From Caenorhabditis elegans (taxonomy: Eukaryota > Nematoda > Chromadorea > Rhabditida > Rhabditidae), in NCBI RefSeq assembly GCF_000002985.6, contig NC_003282.8, positions 7,874,001-7,938,000 on the forward strand: 64,000 nucleotides of DNA. Direction: 5' to 3'. The translations under genes and the position numbers were made by a program. The notes below the pieces were generated by a model. That model did no database searches, was not told the origin of the DNA, and saw only the letters and a program-made list of their open reading frames with translations. Below, in pieces: positions 1-11,000 of the stretch. Numbering within the stretch: the first letter of the stretch is position 1; every line of letters begins with the position of its first letter.

Positions 1-104
1 AATAAATACATAGGTGGTGTAGTCGAATTTTTTTATTGGTTTATTAGACTCAAAAGTGTCTGAAAACACCGAATTTAATAATGAAACTTCTTGAAAACTT
101 CTAA

Positions 105-356
105 AAAAAAGTTATGACGCCTCAAAAATTTATTTTTTTGAAATCGCAGTCAATTTTTGAGTATACAATGTAATTATCTTGCGTTTTCAACTTCGTTTAG
201 GTATTTTAAAGTCGATTGACTGTGAGATTTTTAAATTTTTTAAAACCTATTCTCGCCGTCAATCGACTTTAAAAAATAAAGCTCAGCTGACAAAATAAAC
301 GAGTTTAAAAAAACATTCAAAAGTCAAGACAATAAGGTTTTTTTTAAATTTTCATA
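105..356. repeat. Left copy of ~250 bp direct repeat flanking the retrotransposon
   Basis: This 252 bp segment recurs at 1327-1577 with only about four differences, and the two copies exactly bracket the reverse-transcriptase fragment. It reads as a very long target-site duplication. It contains a perfect 17 bp inverted repeat (204-220 against 258-274). Long flanking direct repeats are a described feature of C. elegans RTE-1 insertions; that these are one is inference. Confidence 0.8.
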
Positions 357-1326
357 CTTACTTAGGATACTTAGACGATCCGTTCTTCAGGAATTCGTGG
401 TATTCCTGCGGATCACAGCAAACCATTCTTTTCGGTCCTTGGCTATAGTGGACCAGGGGGTGATGACTTCTCCGTCTGCGTCACGAGTGGTGATCTCCTT
501 TCGCAGCGAATCAGCCCATCGCATCGGCGGCCTTCCAACAGGCCTTTTCCATCCATATGGGCGCCATTCTGTCATCAACGTGGTCCATCTTCCGTCTTTC
601 CTTCTCGCAACGTGTCCAGCCCATCCTAGCTTCCTCTTTTTCACGAAATTGAGCGGATCCCTGACTAGAGACATCGTACGAATGTCTTCTCGATGGAGAT
701 CTCGCTCTCGTTGTTGGGTGAGTGTTATCCCAACAAGCCGTCTTTCTAGGGAGGCATGTGTGATTCGTACTCGTTCGGATAGAGCTTTGGTGAATGTCCA
801 GGCTTCTGAACCGTAGGTGAGCGCTGGAAGGACAATTGAGTCGAACAGAGTCGCACGAATCTTCTTGTCGGTGATGGAGTCGGTGGTGTTCTTGATTCCA
901 TTGAATGCAGCCCAGGCTGCTCTACGTCTTCTGTGGATTTCCGGCATCAAGTTGTTTTGGGCGTTGATTTGACGACCGAGGTAGATGTACTCGTCGACGT
1001 CGTCGAGCTGGGTGTTGGGGGAAGGGCTACCGAAGTAGACTTTACTGGGGTCAGCGAATCGGTTTCGCAAGACTTTCGTCTTCCCAGTATTGATCTCGAG
1101 ACCTACTTCAGAGCATTTTTGTACGAGTTCTTGGAGCATTTTGCTGGCAGTATTCGGATGATTGGCGATGAGCACAATATCGTCATCAAATCTAAGGTTC
1201 GTTAGATTTCTGCCATTCACTCTCATTCCAGGGATCGTATCGTAATCCTCAGCTTCTCCTTTCAATTCAATCCAGGAAAGCTTTCGGAAAACGTGTTCGA
1301 GGCAAGCGGAGAAAAGATTCGGAGAG
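357..1326 (-). mobile_element. 5'-truncated RTE-type non-LTR retrotransposon fragment
   Basis: About 970 bp carrying one uninterrupted minus-strand reading frame that runs into the right junction. The frame begins inside the reverse-transcriptase domain (ISPNLF-like block just left of 1326). It continues through the catalytic box at about 1180, written FDDD where family members normally have FADD, so both catalytic aspartates remain. It ends with the connection/C-terminal region (LTYGSEAW, LGWAGHVARR, GRPPMRWAD) and a stop at 387. Endonuclease and 5' parts are missing, so the copy cannot move by itself. The 3' end is at the left, where a short TAAGTA-like tail meets the target. Lack of stops and near-identical flanks indicate a recent insertion. 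The RTE assignment rests on motif recognition only. Confidence 0.85.
387..1325 (-). pseudogene. Partial reverse transcriptase ORF of RTE element
   Basis: C-terminal portion of a retrotransposon polymerase, open from the truncation point to its natural stop. There is no ATG at a sensible place; the frame simply continues through the truncation edge, so this is a 5'-deleted gene rather than a functional short one. Visible blocks: ISPNLFSACLEH, the FDDDIVLIAN catalytic loop, LGRQINAQNN, LTYGSEAWTFTK and GRPPMRWADSLRKEI, in the order expected for RTE-clade polymerase. No frameshifts or internal stops are seen. Confidence 0.8.
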
Positions 1327-1577
1327 AAAAAAGTTATGACGCCTCAAAAATTTATTTTTTTGAAATCGCAGTCAATTTTTGAGTATACAATGTAATCATC
1401 TTGCGTTTTCAACTTCGTTTAGGTATTTTAAAGTCGATGGACTGTGAGATTTTTAAATTTTTTAAAACCTATTCTCGCCGTCAATCGACTTTAAAAAATA
1501 AAGCTCAGCTGACAAAATAAACGAGTTTAAAAAAACATTCAAAAGTCAAGACAATAAGCTTTTTTTAAATTTTCATA
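1327..1577. repeat. Right copy of the ~250 bp direct repeat
   Basis: Second copy of the segment at 105-356. Differences include one base in the left arm of the internal inverted repeat (GATGGAC instead of GATTGAC) and one base near the right end. Followed directly by the 3' flank of the tyrosine-kinase gene. Confidence 0.8.
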
Positions 1578-1751
1578 AAATTGTCAAATTCAAAGAACTT
1601 ATTTAGTCCTAAAATTAATCTAAAATGTTCAACTGTCATAGTAAAATATTTCAAAATTTTTAAATTTCCAGCCAAATGTGGCACTTGCTCAGGTTTTACT
1701 GTAAATGATAAAAAACAAAAAAGAGCCAAATACAAGAATTTATTCAATCAT

Positions 1752-3802
1752 TTAGTTCTTCGACATTCCCTTTGGAAGCTTCACATTAGACTTCTTGCGA
1801 CGAGCAGTTGTTTTCGTAGTTACAGAGTTCATTAGGAGAAGCTGAAATAAAAGTATATATTAGAATTAATAAGATTTTCGAAACAACCTCCTCTGCCTCT
1901 TTCTTCGCTATGGCTGTAAAATTGGGGCGAGGAGTTTCAGTGACACGTTGTAGGATTTCAGCAATTTCAGCCATTGATGGACGATCATTCGGATTTTCAG
2001 CATTGCATCTCTTTAAAGGAAATCATTGGTTCATTGTATTTCTAACTTTTATTTCTTACCGCCATCATTGTTTGAATCTCAGCCTGAGCATGTGGGTACG
2101 GTGGCATACGGTATCCATTTGCAACTTGTGTAGCGACGTCGGCAGGCTTCATTCCCGGATATGGTTCGGCTGCATTATTGAAGATCTCCCAGCAAAGAAC
2201 ACCGTAAGCCCAGACATCGGTCTTTTCAGAACAAATCTTAAAATGTGTTACTTTTTCATCTTGAAAAAATAAAAATGGGATAACTCAACATACCATTGTT
2301 TTGATTGTCTCAATAGCCAACCAACGAATAGGTGATTTGGTATTCGGCTTGATCTGATAAACAGTTCCATTTCGAGTCAATCCAAAATCCGAAATCTTAA
2401 CTTTTCCATCCGTATAGAGACAATTCCTAGCAGCAATATCTCGATGAAGCATAGGTTTTCCATGAATGTATTCAAGTCCCCATGCCGCTTGTAAAATCAT
2501 CTCAGTTTTTTTATCAACTGATAAATCCTCATTCTTTTTCAAAAAACTATCGAGTGCTCCATTTACTGCTAGTTCCATAACAAGGTACAATGGTTCCTGT
2601 AGTACTCCGACGCCGTAGAATTTGATAATATTTTGGTGGCCTAGTTTCCGCATGGTTCGTGCTTCGGCCAAAAAATCCTTTATTTTGGCTTTTCCAGTCT
2701 TGTCCAGTTTGACCTGGAAATCACATTTTTATTCCATAAAGTGGACAGTTATTGCATATCTTTAAAAAAATTCGGATTGGGTCATAGCACGGTCAAAACC
2801 TTTCAGCTACCGTACCCAGTGGCATTCTCTGTTTTGAGATTGTTTTGATGGTTAGGGTTTTTGTACTTCAAATATAACTTTTATACCAAAAATATCAGTG
2901 TTTCAATTTTTGAAAGACCGAAAAAAATATGCGCGTACAGTAGCTGCAAAGTTTCAGCCGTTACAAAACCCGAGCTTGATTTTTTATCCTCATTCAAAAA
3001 TCTTAGATGTATACCTGTTTGATAGCCACTTGTACCGTTTTCATCCCCTTTTTGAACTTCATTACTCCAGACGAAACCTCTCCAAACGCGCCTTCACCCA
3101 ATTTCTTATGAATAGTAATTTGATCGTGTTCCAGTTCCCAAAATTGTCGTCTTATCGGATTGACTAGCATACAACCTTCTTTGATTTCAGTGTTATTTCT
3201 TTGATAAGTTCCGAGCATTTTTTGAATTGAAGGGAACGACATTTTATCATTGATAAAATATTTTCCATCGACAAAATTCACGACAAAATGCTTGATCGAA
3301 TTGATATCATCCAGACGATTGTTGAACATCACACTGAGAATGTGTGTTCGAGGACTACCGGGCTCAGGTTCCGAAGATCGCAACAAGAAGTCTCCGTTGT
3401 TGGATAACAGTTGACGAACATCTTCACTAGGAAGTAATCCATGATAATAAAGTTCCTTATCTATTGTTGCATTTGACACTTCAGATGGACTGAAATATGC
3501 AATTTTTAGACAGACTTAAAAAAATTGAAGAAATCTTGCAAACTACTTTGAAAACGCAAGCTCTTGATTTTAATTTATTCTGAGCCATCAATCGCGATGT
3601 ATCAATTGTGCTCACTAATTCATTACATCTAGGGTATTGCGAGTCGTGATTACATAAGCGGTAGCTAGTTGCCTAGGCAGGCATGTAGGTACGCGAGGTT
3701 GAACACACGCCTTCCTCCCGTGTGTCTTTGATTCGCTCAATAAGAGCGAAAGAAAGACAAAAGACAATCGAACAAAAAAACTTACAGCGAATTCTGTGAC
3801 AT
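1752..3802 (-). CDS. Fer/Fes-type non-receptor tyrosine kinase (SH2 + kinase)
   Basis: Six exons: 3802-3786, 3489-3015, 2713-2294, 2236-2060, 2010-1888, 1841-1752, giving 433 aa. The start was chosen because ATG at 3802 is the only one that joins in phase to the SH2 exon; a free TTTCACAG near 3853 can accept a spliced leader. SH2 domain about residues 20-118 with the phosphotyrosine-binding arginine in GDFLLRSS. Kinase domain from about 130: glycine loop GEGAFGEV, VAIK lysine 163, HRDIAARN at 254, DFG at 273. The usual APE triplet reads AIE (297-299). Basic C-terminal tail. Nematodes have a large family of such short SH2-kinases, many germline-expressed; membership is clear, the individual name is not. 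Two acceptors read AAG. A poly(A) signal lies about 10 bp past the stop. Confidence 0.85.
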
Positions 3803-5316
3803 TTTTACGACGATGAAATTTGTATCCAAAACCGTCTCTTTTGGATATCAAACTGTGAAATGAAGTGTTTTGCGACGGTATGAAGAGGAATATTTTAAAT
3901 TTTTATCGAGAAACTTTTCACCTCCGGAGTTCACGTTTCGGCAAATTTAAAATATTTTCCAAGATCTTTTCTTCGATTATTTTGATATCAAAAAATTAAA
4001 ATACATATGAAATATGATACTACTGTACTACCTTTATCTACTACCTTTATCTTTGCTTCCGTGGAATTCAGTAAGCCCAATTGTCGAAAATTTTGAGGCA
4101 ATTTTGAACTTCTCTGGTTTTTTAGATAGAGATACCTAAATCAAAAAGAATCGCTCGCAGTTGAAAAATCGACTCTGAGAACGAAAATCGATCGTATGAC
4201 CCCATACAACTCGTAATCGGAATCAAGGGTTTAGTTTCTGAATCCTTGACTTTCACTGCTAAAATCTTGCTGATCTCGAACAGAAAAATTTCATATTGCA
4301 AAAATTATTGTAAATTTGTTGCGTCAGCGTCCGCTTCCTAAATTGCAACTTTGAGTTTTCTACAAAGTTGATCCTTTTATTTTTTCTAGTTTCTCACGGA
4401 ATATGTAATCATTTTTCTTCCTTTTGGGTGAAAATCACTGATGTTTGCTACTTAATGTCGGAAGAAATATACATTTTCAAAATGTTTGATCTTTAAACTT
4501 TGTGATGACGTCAAAACTCATTAAGAATCAATAATTTTTATTGTATACGTATTTTTCAAAGTGGGGCAGAAATAGGTGTTTATAACTTTACATACATTTC
4601 CACCTGGATCGGAAAATTTCGTACATTGCGAACGTGAACTGTTCCGAATTTGTTCTTCCGCTTTACTTATTTTTTAGTTGGTATTGTTCGGCAGTGACAT
4701 TGATGTCATATAGATTCCGCACATTATTTAATTATAAATCTTTCAACATTCTAGTAAATAGCTTCAGCCTTTCTTGATAACTTTTTCCCTCAGAAGGAGG
4801 AATTCTGGTCGACAATCCGAATTTTTTACAATTCGATAAGCCAAATTGTCAAAAATTTTGAGACAATTTTCAACTCCTCTGGTTTTTAAATAGAGATACC
4901 TAAGTCAAAAAAATCGCTCGCAGTGGAAAAATAGATTCTGAGAAAGAAAATTGATCGTATGACCCCATATAACTCGGGGCGAGGGGTCGTTTCCCAACAT
5001 TTTGTTACGTAGACTACCACAAAAATTATTGAAATAAACTTCAGTATTTTGTTAATATTTTCCTAGAACCCATGATCTTACACTAAAAAAATATCCGCGG
5101 AAATTGACAATTTCATTACCTTGACTCTACTCTATCCACATATTTCTCTTCATATTGGAATATTAATTTCATTTTTTGGGAGTTGCTTGTCGCTTCAAAG
5201 CACATCTGAGCAACTAGTCTTTACTTCCAATCTTTCATTTTTACCTTCGTATTTCGAATTTATATCAGGAAATATTTCAGTTCATTTTTTAATAGTACAA
5301 TTTCTAAAAAGTCTCC
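3803..5316. other. Intergenic region with a duplicated ~140 bp segment
   Basis: Divergent spacer between the kinase and the chemoreceptor. It holds the kinase leader region and promoters that I cannot delimit. A ~140 bp segment occurs twice in direct orientation (about 4073-4212 and 4838-4977, roughly 85% alike by eye). No convincing coding exon is present; the ORF at 5121-5324 has no splice or start support. Confidence 0.6.
4073..4977 (+). repeat. Pair of ~140 bp diverged direct repeats
   Basis: Copies at about 4073-4212 and 4838-4977 share blocks such as TAGAGATACCTAA, AATCGCTCGCAGT and ATCGTATGACCCCATA in the same order and spacing, with scattered substitutions and one or two indels. The ~625 bp between them is unrelated. 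Looks like a dispersed-repeat family with two local copies or a local duplication. Confidence 0.7.
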
Positions 5317-7034
5317 ATGAATAAGACATCAACGACAAGTCCTAATGAATTGTCATTGGAATTTGTTGGTGTCGGTAAGTTATTATATTAGTTTATTTTA
5401 AAGTTTTAAAGTTTATTAGTAAGTTTATTAGTTTAAAAATGCTTAGATGATCGTCTCTCTAGGATGCAATTCAATAACAATTTCAAAAATTGTTCAAATA
5501 TAAAATGGTTTTCAGGTGTTGTTGATTTCCCAGTATATTCTAATGAAGACTATTGGCAGCGAGAAGTTCCATATGCAATTTTCATTCTAATTTTTTGTAC
5601 TTTCTTTATAATTCTTCAATTTTTGGTAATGCGTGTTATGATAACTGACAAGGATTTAAAAAAGTTATCTGCATTTCAGGTGAGTAATATAATTCATGAT
5701 TTGTTTCTTTAGCCATTGCGAAATGTTCAGATAATGTTTATGATATCTTTCTTTGACACAATTCAATTATTTATACATCTAACTGCAGTATTCTACATTT
5801 TAAATTCTAAACCTCACTTTGATTTTCCCGATTATGTATGTCTTCGTTAGCAGATCTTATCCTGATTTTTTTTTATTTTCAGTTAATCGGAGCTGTGATG
5901 AATGCATCATGGGTCTCAATGCTCATTCTCAGCATATTTTTAAATATTAATCGGCTCATTTCAATTGTTTTTCATTTTCAATCCAACAAAATATTTAATT
6001 CTTTCAATATGAAAGTAGGTTATTAACATGATTTATCTTTTTTTCAATTCCGTCCTTTCAGATATATTTCACTATAGTTCTAATTGTATGGTGTATAGTT
6101 TGTTTTTTAAATGCTTTTGGATTCAGTAGAATGGTTTATTTATTACCTGCTTACACGTGGCACTATGCCGTGAGTACAACTGTGAGAAGTCCCACTTTAT
6201 GTTTGGCGAAAGCTTCGCATATTGCCAAATGATAGTCAACTTTTCAATTTTATTTCCAGGCTTCAAATCCATTATCAGCTGTATTAAGGTCTGTAAGTGC
6301 TGATATATCTTTAATAGATGTCGTATTCTCATTATTTGCTCATTTGGTTATCTTCAGTTATATTTATTTTGTGAGTAAAACATACATATAATTTCGTTTC
6401 AAAGAAAATTGAAGAAAAAAACTTATCGAAAACTGTTTCTACAGTATTTCATGCAAAAAACTTTCAAGTACAATATCATCTACAGCTACCCCATGATTTT
6501 CGAATTAAATTTTCAATTCGTCAAATCTCAAAACGTTTTAGGTATATGAAAAAAATTTCACAGTAGTCGCAAACAAAGGGCAGATATTTGTATTAAGAAT
6601 GTTTTGAAACTTTTCATTTCCCTTCAGAAGAGCTAATGTTTCATTATTTTTCAACATTTGTTGATTTTCAGAAAGCAGCATTATTGTCAAAGAAAGAATT
6701 AATATTGACAATTCAAGTATTATGTGTTTCTATATTTCATGTTATTGGGTATTTGACATGGGAATATCTACCAATTCCATGGGAATTACCAATTGGAGTG
6801 TTCATTGGACATGTTGTATGGATGATTTGGAATTCAATCAATTCAATGCTTTATGTATTAATTAATCCGTAAGTTTTAGAACTTTGGTTGACTGAAAACA
6901 TTTTTAAAAAAAGTTGCAGTCGTATTCGTAACCTGGTATTAGCATCAATTGGAAAACAAACAGAAGTCAGTGGACGTACAATGTTTGTTGCTTCGCACGT
7001 ATCAACAGTTCGACAATCCGGAGCTAAAATGTAG
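5317..7034 (+). CDS. Seven-transmembrane chemoreceptor-like GPCR (Srt-like?)
   Basis: Eight exons: 5317-5374, 5516-5679, 5731-5835, 5883-6014, 6062-6169, 6260-6370, 6672-6868, 6920-7034, giving 329 aa. Introns are mostly around 50-150 bp with good consensus, and every junction keeps phase. Hydrophobic helices are evenly spaced: YAIFILIFCTFFIILQFLV, a FDTIQLFIHLTAVFYIL segment, SWVSMLILSIFLNINRL, a KIYFTIVLIVWCIVCFL segment, FSLFAHLVIFSYIYF, ILTIQVLCVSIFHVIGYLTW and MIWNSINSMLYVLINPRIRN. The helix-3 NR and helix-7 N-x-x-L-Y-V-x-I-N-P pattern fits nematode serpentine receptors. The KxSAxQIMF / D..QL block resembles the Srt class but I would not insist on the family. Likely in sensory-neuron membranes; no ligand can be inferred. 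Confidence 0.8.
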
Positions 7035-8003
7035 TCAGGTCTTCAAATAAAATATAACTTTTAGTTTTTAGAATTTAAGAAATAGAAAGATATCATTAGA
7101 AAAAATAATTATGTCTAGAAATAAAAACAATTTATTTCTTGTCATCGATTTCCAAACATTTATTTATAGGTCCATGAAATCTAGACACAGAAATCTTTTT
7201 ACATGAAGCCTAATTTACTGCTAACAACTGAAATGAGAGGAAACAGATCCTCTCGATATTTTCAATTTTAAGGAATATTCTGCAAGTATAGGTGGACAGA
7301 GTAAAAAAGCTTTTGTCAAAGTAAAACATTGATAAACTGATAACACACAGAAACAAATAAAAACCGTCGTAAAACAGAGACACCATCACTTCATAATAAA
7401 AATGTTTGTGTTTTGTTATCAAGGGAAACTACCGATTGAATTTTTTTTTGAAATTTTGAAGATTTTCTGGCAAATCGAGAAAAAAAAATTAATGTACGTA
7501 TATCTCCAATTCGAAGCTTTGATTTTATTATAAGAACAGAGAAACATTAGATTTTTATTGGTTTTTGAAACACCAACACAGATTTCAAAGTTATATAATA
7601 TTTGCGATATTTAAAATCGATTTCAAAGTTCTTTTTATTTTCTACTTCTGATTTTTTTTCGATTATTAATTCTTTCATCTACAAGCAATAAAAACACAAT
7701 AATATTTGCCTCGTTATCAAATTTATCTTATCAATTGAAAAATTGAGCAACACTGTTCAATTTGACCAGTCTAAAAGACATTTTTCATTGAAAAAGTTGC
7801 CAATTTCTGAGTGTATTTTTCCAAAAATGTTCAAGATTTCAAAGTTCACAAAATAATACTTATAAATGCATAAACTCATGCTCTCCTCATCCATCGTTTT
7901 CCTGTGATTATCTCAAAAGTTTCTATTTTTAGTGTTTTTTGGTTCCTTGTTCATTTTTTATTTTGTGTGATTTTTACGTCTCGAATAAAAAATATTAAAC
8001 AAA
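7035..8003. other. Intergenic, AT-rich, promoter side of the ATIC gene
   Basis: Spacer of about 970 bp between the receptor stop and the ATIC start. Mostly AT-rich with poly-A/T runs. The open frame at 7210-7422 on the minus strand has no start context or splice signals. I see no RNA gene or repeat here; the right part must hold the ATIC promoter and 5' leader. Confidence 0.5.
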
Positions 8004-11000
8004 ATGTTAGAAATTGAATTTTACAAGACTATCGACTTGATACAATACATCGACGAATTGTGTGAAATGACCGACGGAAAATCACTTGGTAAGTAATTTC
8101 ATTTTGAATTTTTTTAAATTAATTTTTCAAGCAATCCCGGAATAAATATAATTCATTTCTATTCTTTAAAATTATTTATTGAACTAGACATTCCACCAGG
8201 TCGAGGCGTTACGGGGGCACCTCTTCCCCGCCTCTAACCTCACCCACCTCGCTCCTTGATTTGGAAAACCCTTTTTTGTGTATTTAACAAATGAAAACTA
8301 CTACAATAATGAACTAAAATAAACTGCAAGTATAAAGCTAAACATTTTTAATTTTCAGCCATTATATCGGTCTCTGACAAGACAGGACTTATTCCTCTTG
8401 CTCATGGACTTGTATCTGCTGGCTTAACACTTATTGCGTCCGGTGGAACAGCGAAAGCGATCAGAGATCAAGGAATTGATGTTCATGATGTGGCAGATGT
8501 AACAAAGTTTCCTGAGATGCTTGGTGGAAGAGTTAAAACTCTGCATCCTGCCGTTCATGGAGGAATCTTGGCAAGAGATACGGAAAGTGATCGAAAGGAT
8601 CTAGAGGTGAGATAGCTTATTTTCTTTTTTTTTTGAATTTTTTTTATTTGTAAACTAACTTGTTTGTTGTCGAACCGTTTTCAACTGAAACTTGCAAATT
8701 ATATTAAGTGGAAATAAATAAATTTGCAACATTTGTGCAAAACAATTCTGACAAAAGATCGGATTTTGTAGAACTTCCGGGAATCTCACAAAATGAACTT
8801 TGTACTGGCTTGAAAGATTTCACCATTACTTAGTTTAATCGAATTCATGATTGAATAGAATGAAGTGAAGAAAAAAAACCAAAAAAAGAAGGGCTAACGG
8901 GTGACAAAAAGTTGGTCCTTTCGTCAGATGAAGAAGGCTTATCTCGTGAAAATAAAGAGTTGAGAAGGAGACAAAAAGAAGATTAGAAGACAATTTTTCG
9001 TCCTCTTTTTCTTCATTTTGTCGTCACGACTTCATTCAAATTTCAATTCTTATTTCGAATTATATAATTTTTTTTTAAATAAACATTATATCTCGCTTTT
9101 GTTTAAAAAAAAAGTTAGTCTAATCTGAAACTTTGACAATTGTTTGTTAATTTTTTGAAGTTGGATTACAATTTTTTGGAAAACGGGTTAGAGAGTTTTT
9201 TCGGATTTTTTTGAATCAATTTTTTGTTACTTGCGCATTTCGCAACCTATGTCTTGCCTCTTGTTGGGATTAAAGTGCCAGCCCTGATGGCTAGAACACT
9301 TTGAGACAAAGTTGAGATATGTCACCTTTAAAATTAAATTATTAATTAGAAACCGAAAAAAAATTTCATAAAGTTAGCGTTCAGTTGAACGGAGAACGGC
9401 AAAATATTAGTCAAAAAACTTTGTTTGCCGGAAAATTGTATTACAGTCATATTGCATTTCAGGATAAACATTGAATCTCTGAGATAATCAAAAAATAATA
9501 CTCCAGGAACATTATATTATTTGAAATTCTATTGTGTATTTTTAGAAATATTTTATCAATTCAGAGTGAAAATAAGATTTTTGTGAGATAATCTGTAAAC
9601 CTTCAACTTTCGTCATCAACCATAGAGTAAAATTAAACTTGGAACATCCATAAAAATTGGCGTAAAAATCAACGAACACAACTGATTGGGGTGTTGTTAT
9701 GATGCACCGAGAGCAAGCCTACGTGTCAGTTTCTACCGCCCGTGTCTATTCAATTACCTTCTCTTTCTATTTTCAATTGAATTTGTTTCATCTTCTTTTC
9801 CTTCCTTGTATTTTTTGGTTATTTTCTTTCTTCCAGAAACACAACATTTCATTCGTCTCAGTGGTGGTTTGCAACTTGTATCCATTCAAAAAAACTGTTC
9901 AATCCAAGGATTGCTCTGTAGAAGAAGCTGTTGAGAACATTGACATTGGTTCGTTTATTTCTTTCTTTTTTTGAGTTTATTCATCCGGAAAATTGACTTT
10001 GTTTTATGTTGCCATCTTTCTTTTTCCCCTTGTTCCTTTTGATTTCAATTTATGCACTTGACTTATTTTGCTCCTTTCGTGACTTCTAACCCTAAACCAA
10101 ACATCAACATTTTTTCACAGGAACAGCTTAAATTGAAATCAGAAAATCATTTTAGCAGAACTTCATAACCAAAACATACGGCCTAGATTAAAAAGTTGAA
10201 TTTTTTCAAATTTAAAGTGTTCATCCTGTTTTTAAATAAGTTACCAAATATTATAGTTCATTGGAATAGCATATAATTTTAAGGGGTGTAATTCTACTTC
10301 AAGCTAATAATTCAATCAAGTTAAAACGGATGTTCGTCAATGAAATAGACCATTCTTGCATTTTCAAAGACTTACAATGTTCAATTGAAAATAATTTAAA
10401 CATTATCAAAATATATTTTTTGTATAAAAAATAATATTTCGGTCGCCTTCCATTATTATGATAGGGGGAAAATTGTCACTTTTGGATGAAAATAAAAATT
10501 CAAGATTTTTGATAAGTTTTACTATGTTATGTAATTCGTCATTTTAGCATTAGTGAATGATTTAATAATTGGCAATATTATCACATACAATACTATGATC
10601 AAGTAGTTTTATTTGAGCTAATTGAAATATCAATTTCGTGAAATTGGGCACGTTCAGGTTCTGAAAAATCGTTCTCTACTTATCACTGTGAAAACATGTA
10701 TGTATTGTTCTTCTCCCTTCCTAAATCCTTTCTGACACCAAAACAATTATATTTTCTTCTTGTTCGTCTTTTTTAGTTCCTCAAAATATAAATTCAATTA
10801 ACACGGAAGCTGGAGAATTCACAAAAAAAGACAATACAACCAACAAAAAACTGAGAAAATAATAATTCGTTTACACTTTCATTCTATACTTCCTCTCAAT
10901 AAGTTCATATAATCTGTGATCATCTTCAGAAAATTCTTTCAGAAACATTTAAAGGAGCAAATCTTACGAATGCATCATTTCGTAAAGCTTGAGCTCTAGT

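Noticed and set aside
397-1205. Plus-strand open frames across the retrotransposon
   Set aside because: They are shadows of the minus-strand reverse transcriptase and have no family features.
5121-5324. Hydrophobic ORF just upstream of the chemoreceptor
   Set aside because: No start or splice link to exon 1; the ATG at 5317 with its downstream exons explains the gene.
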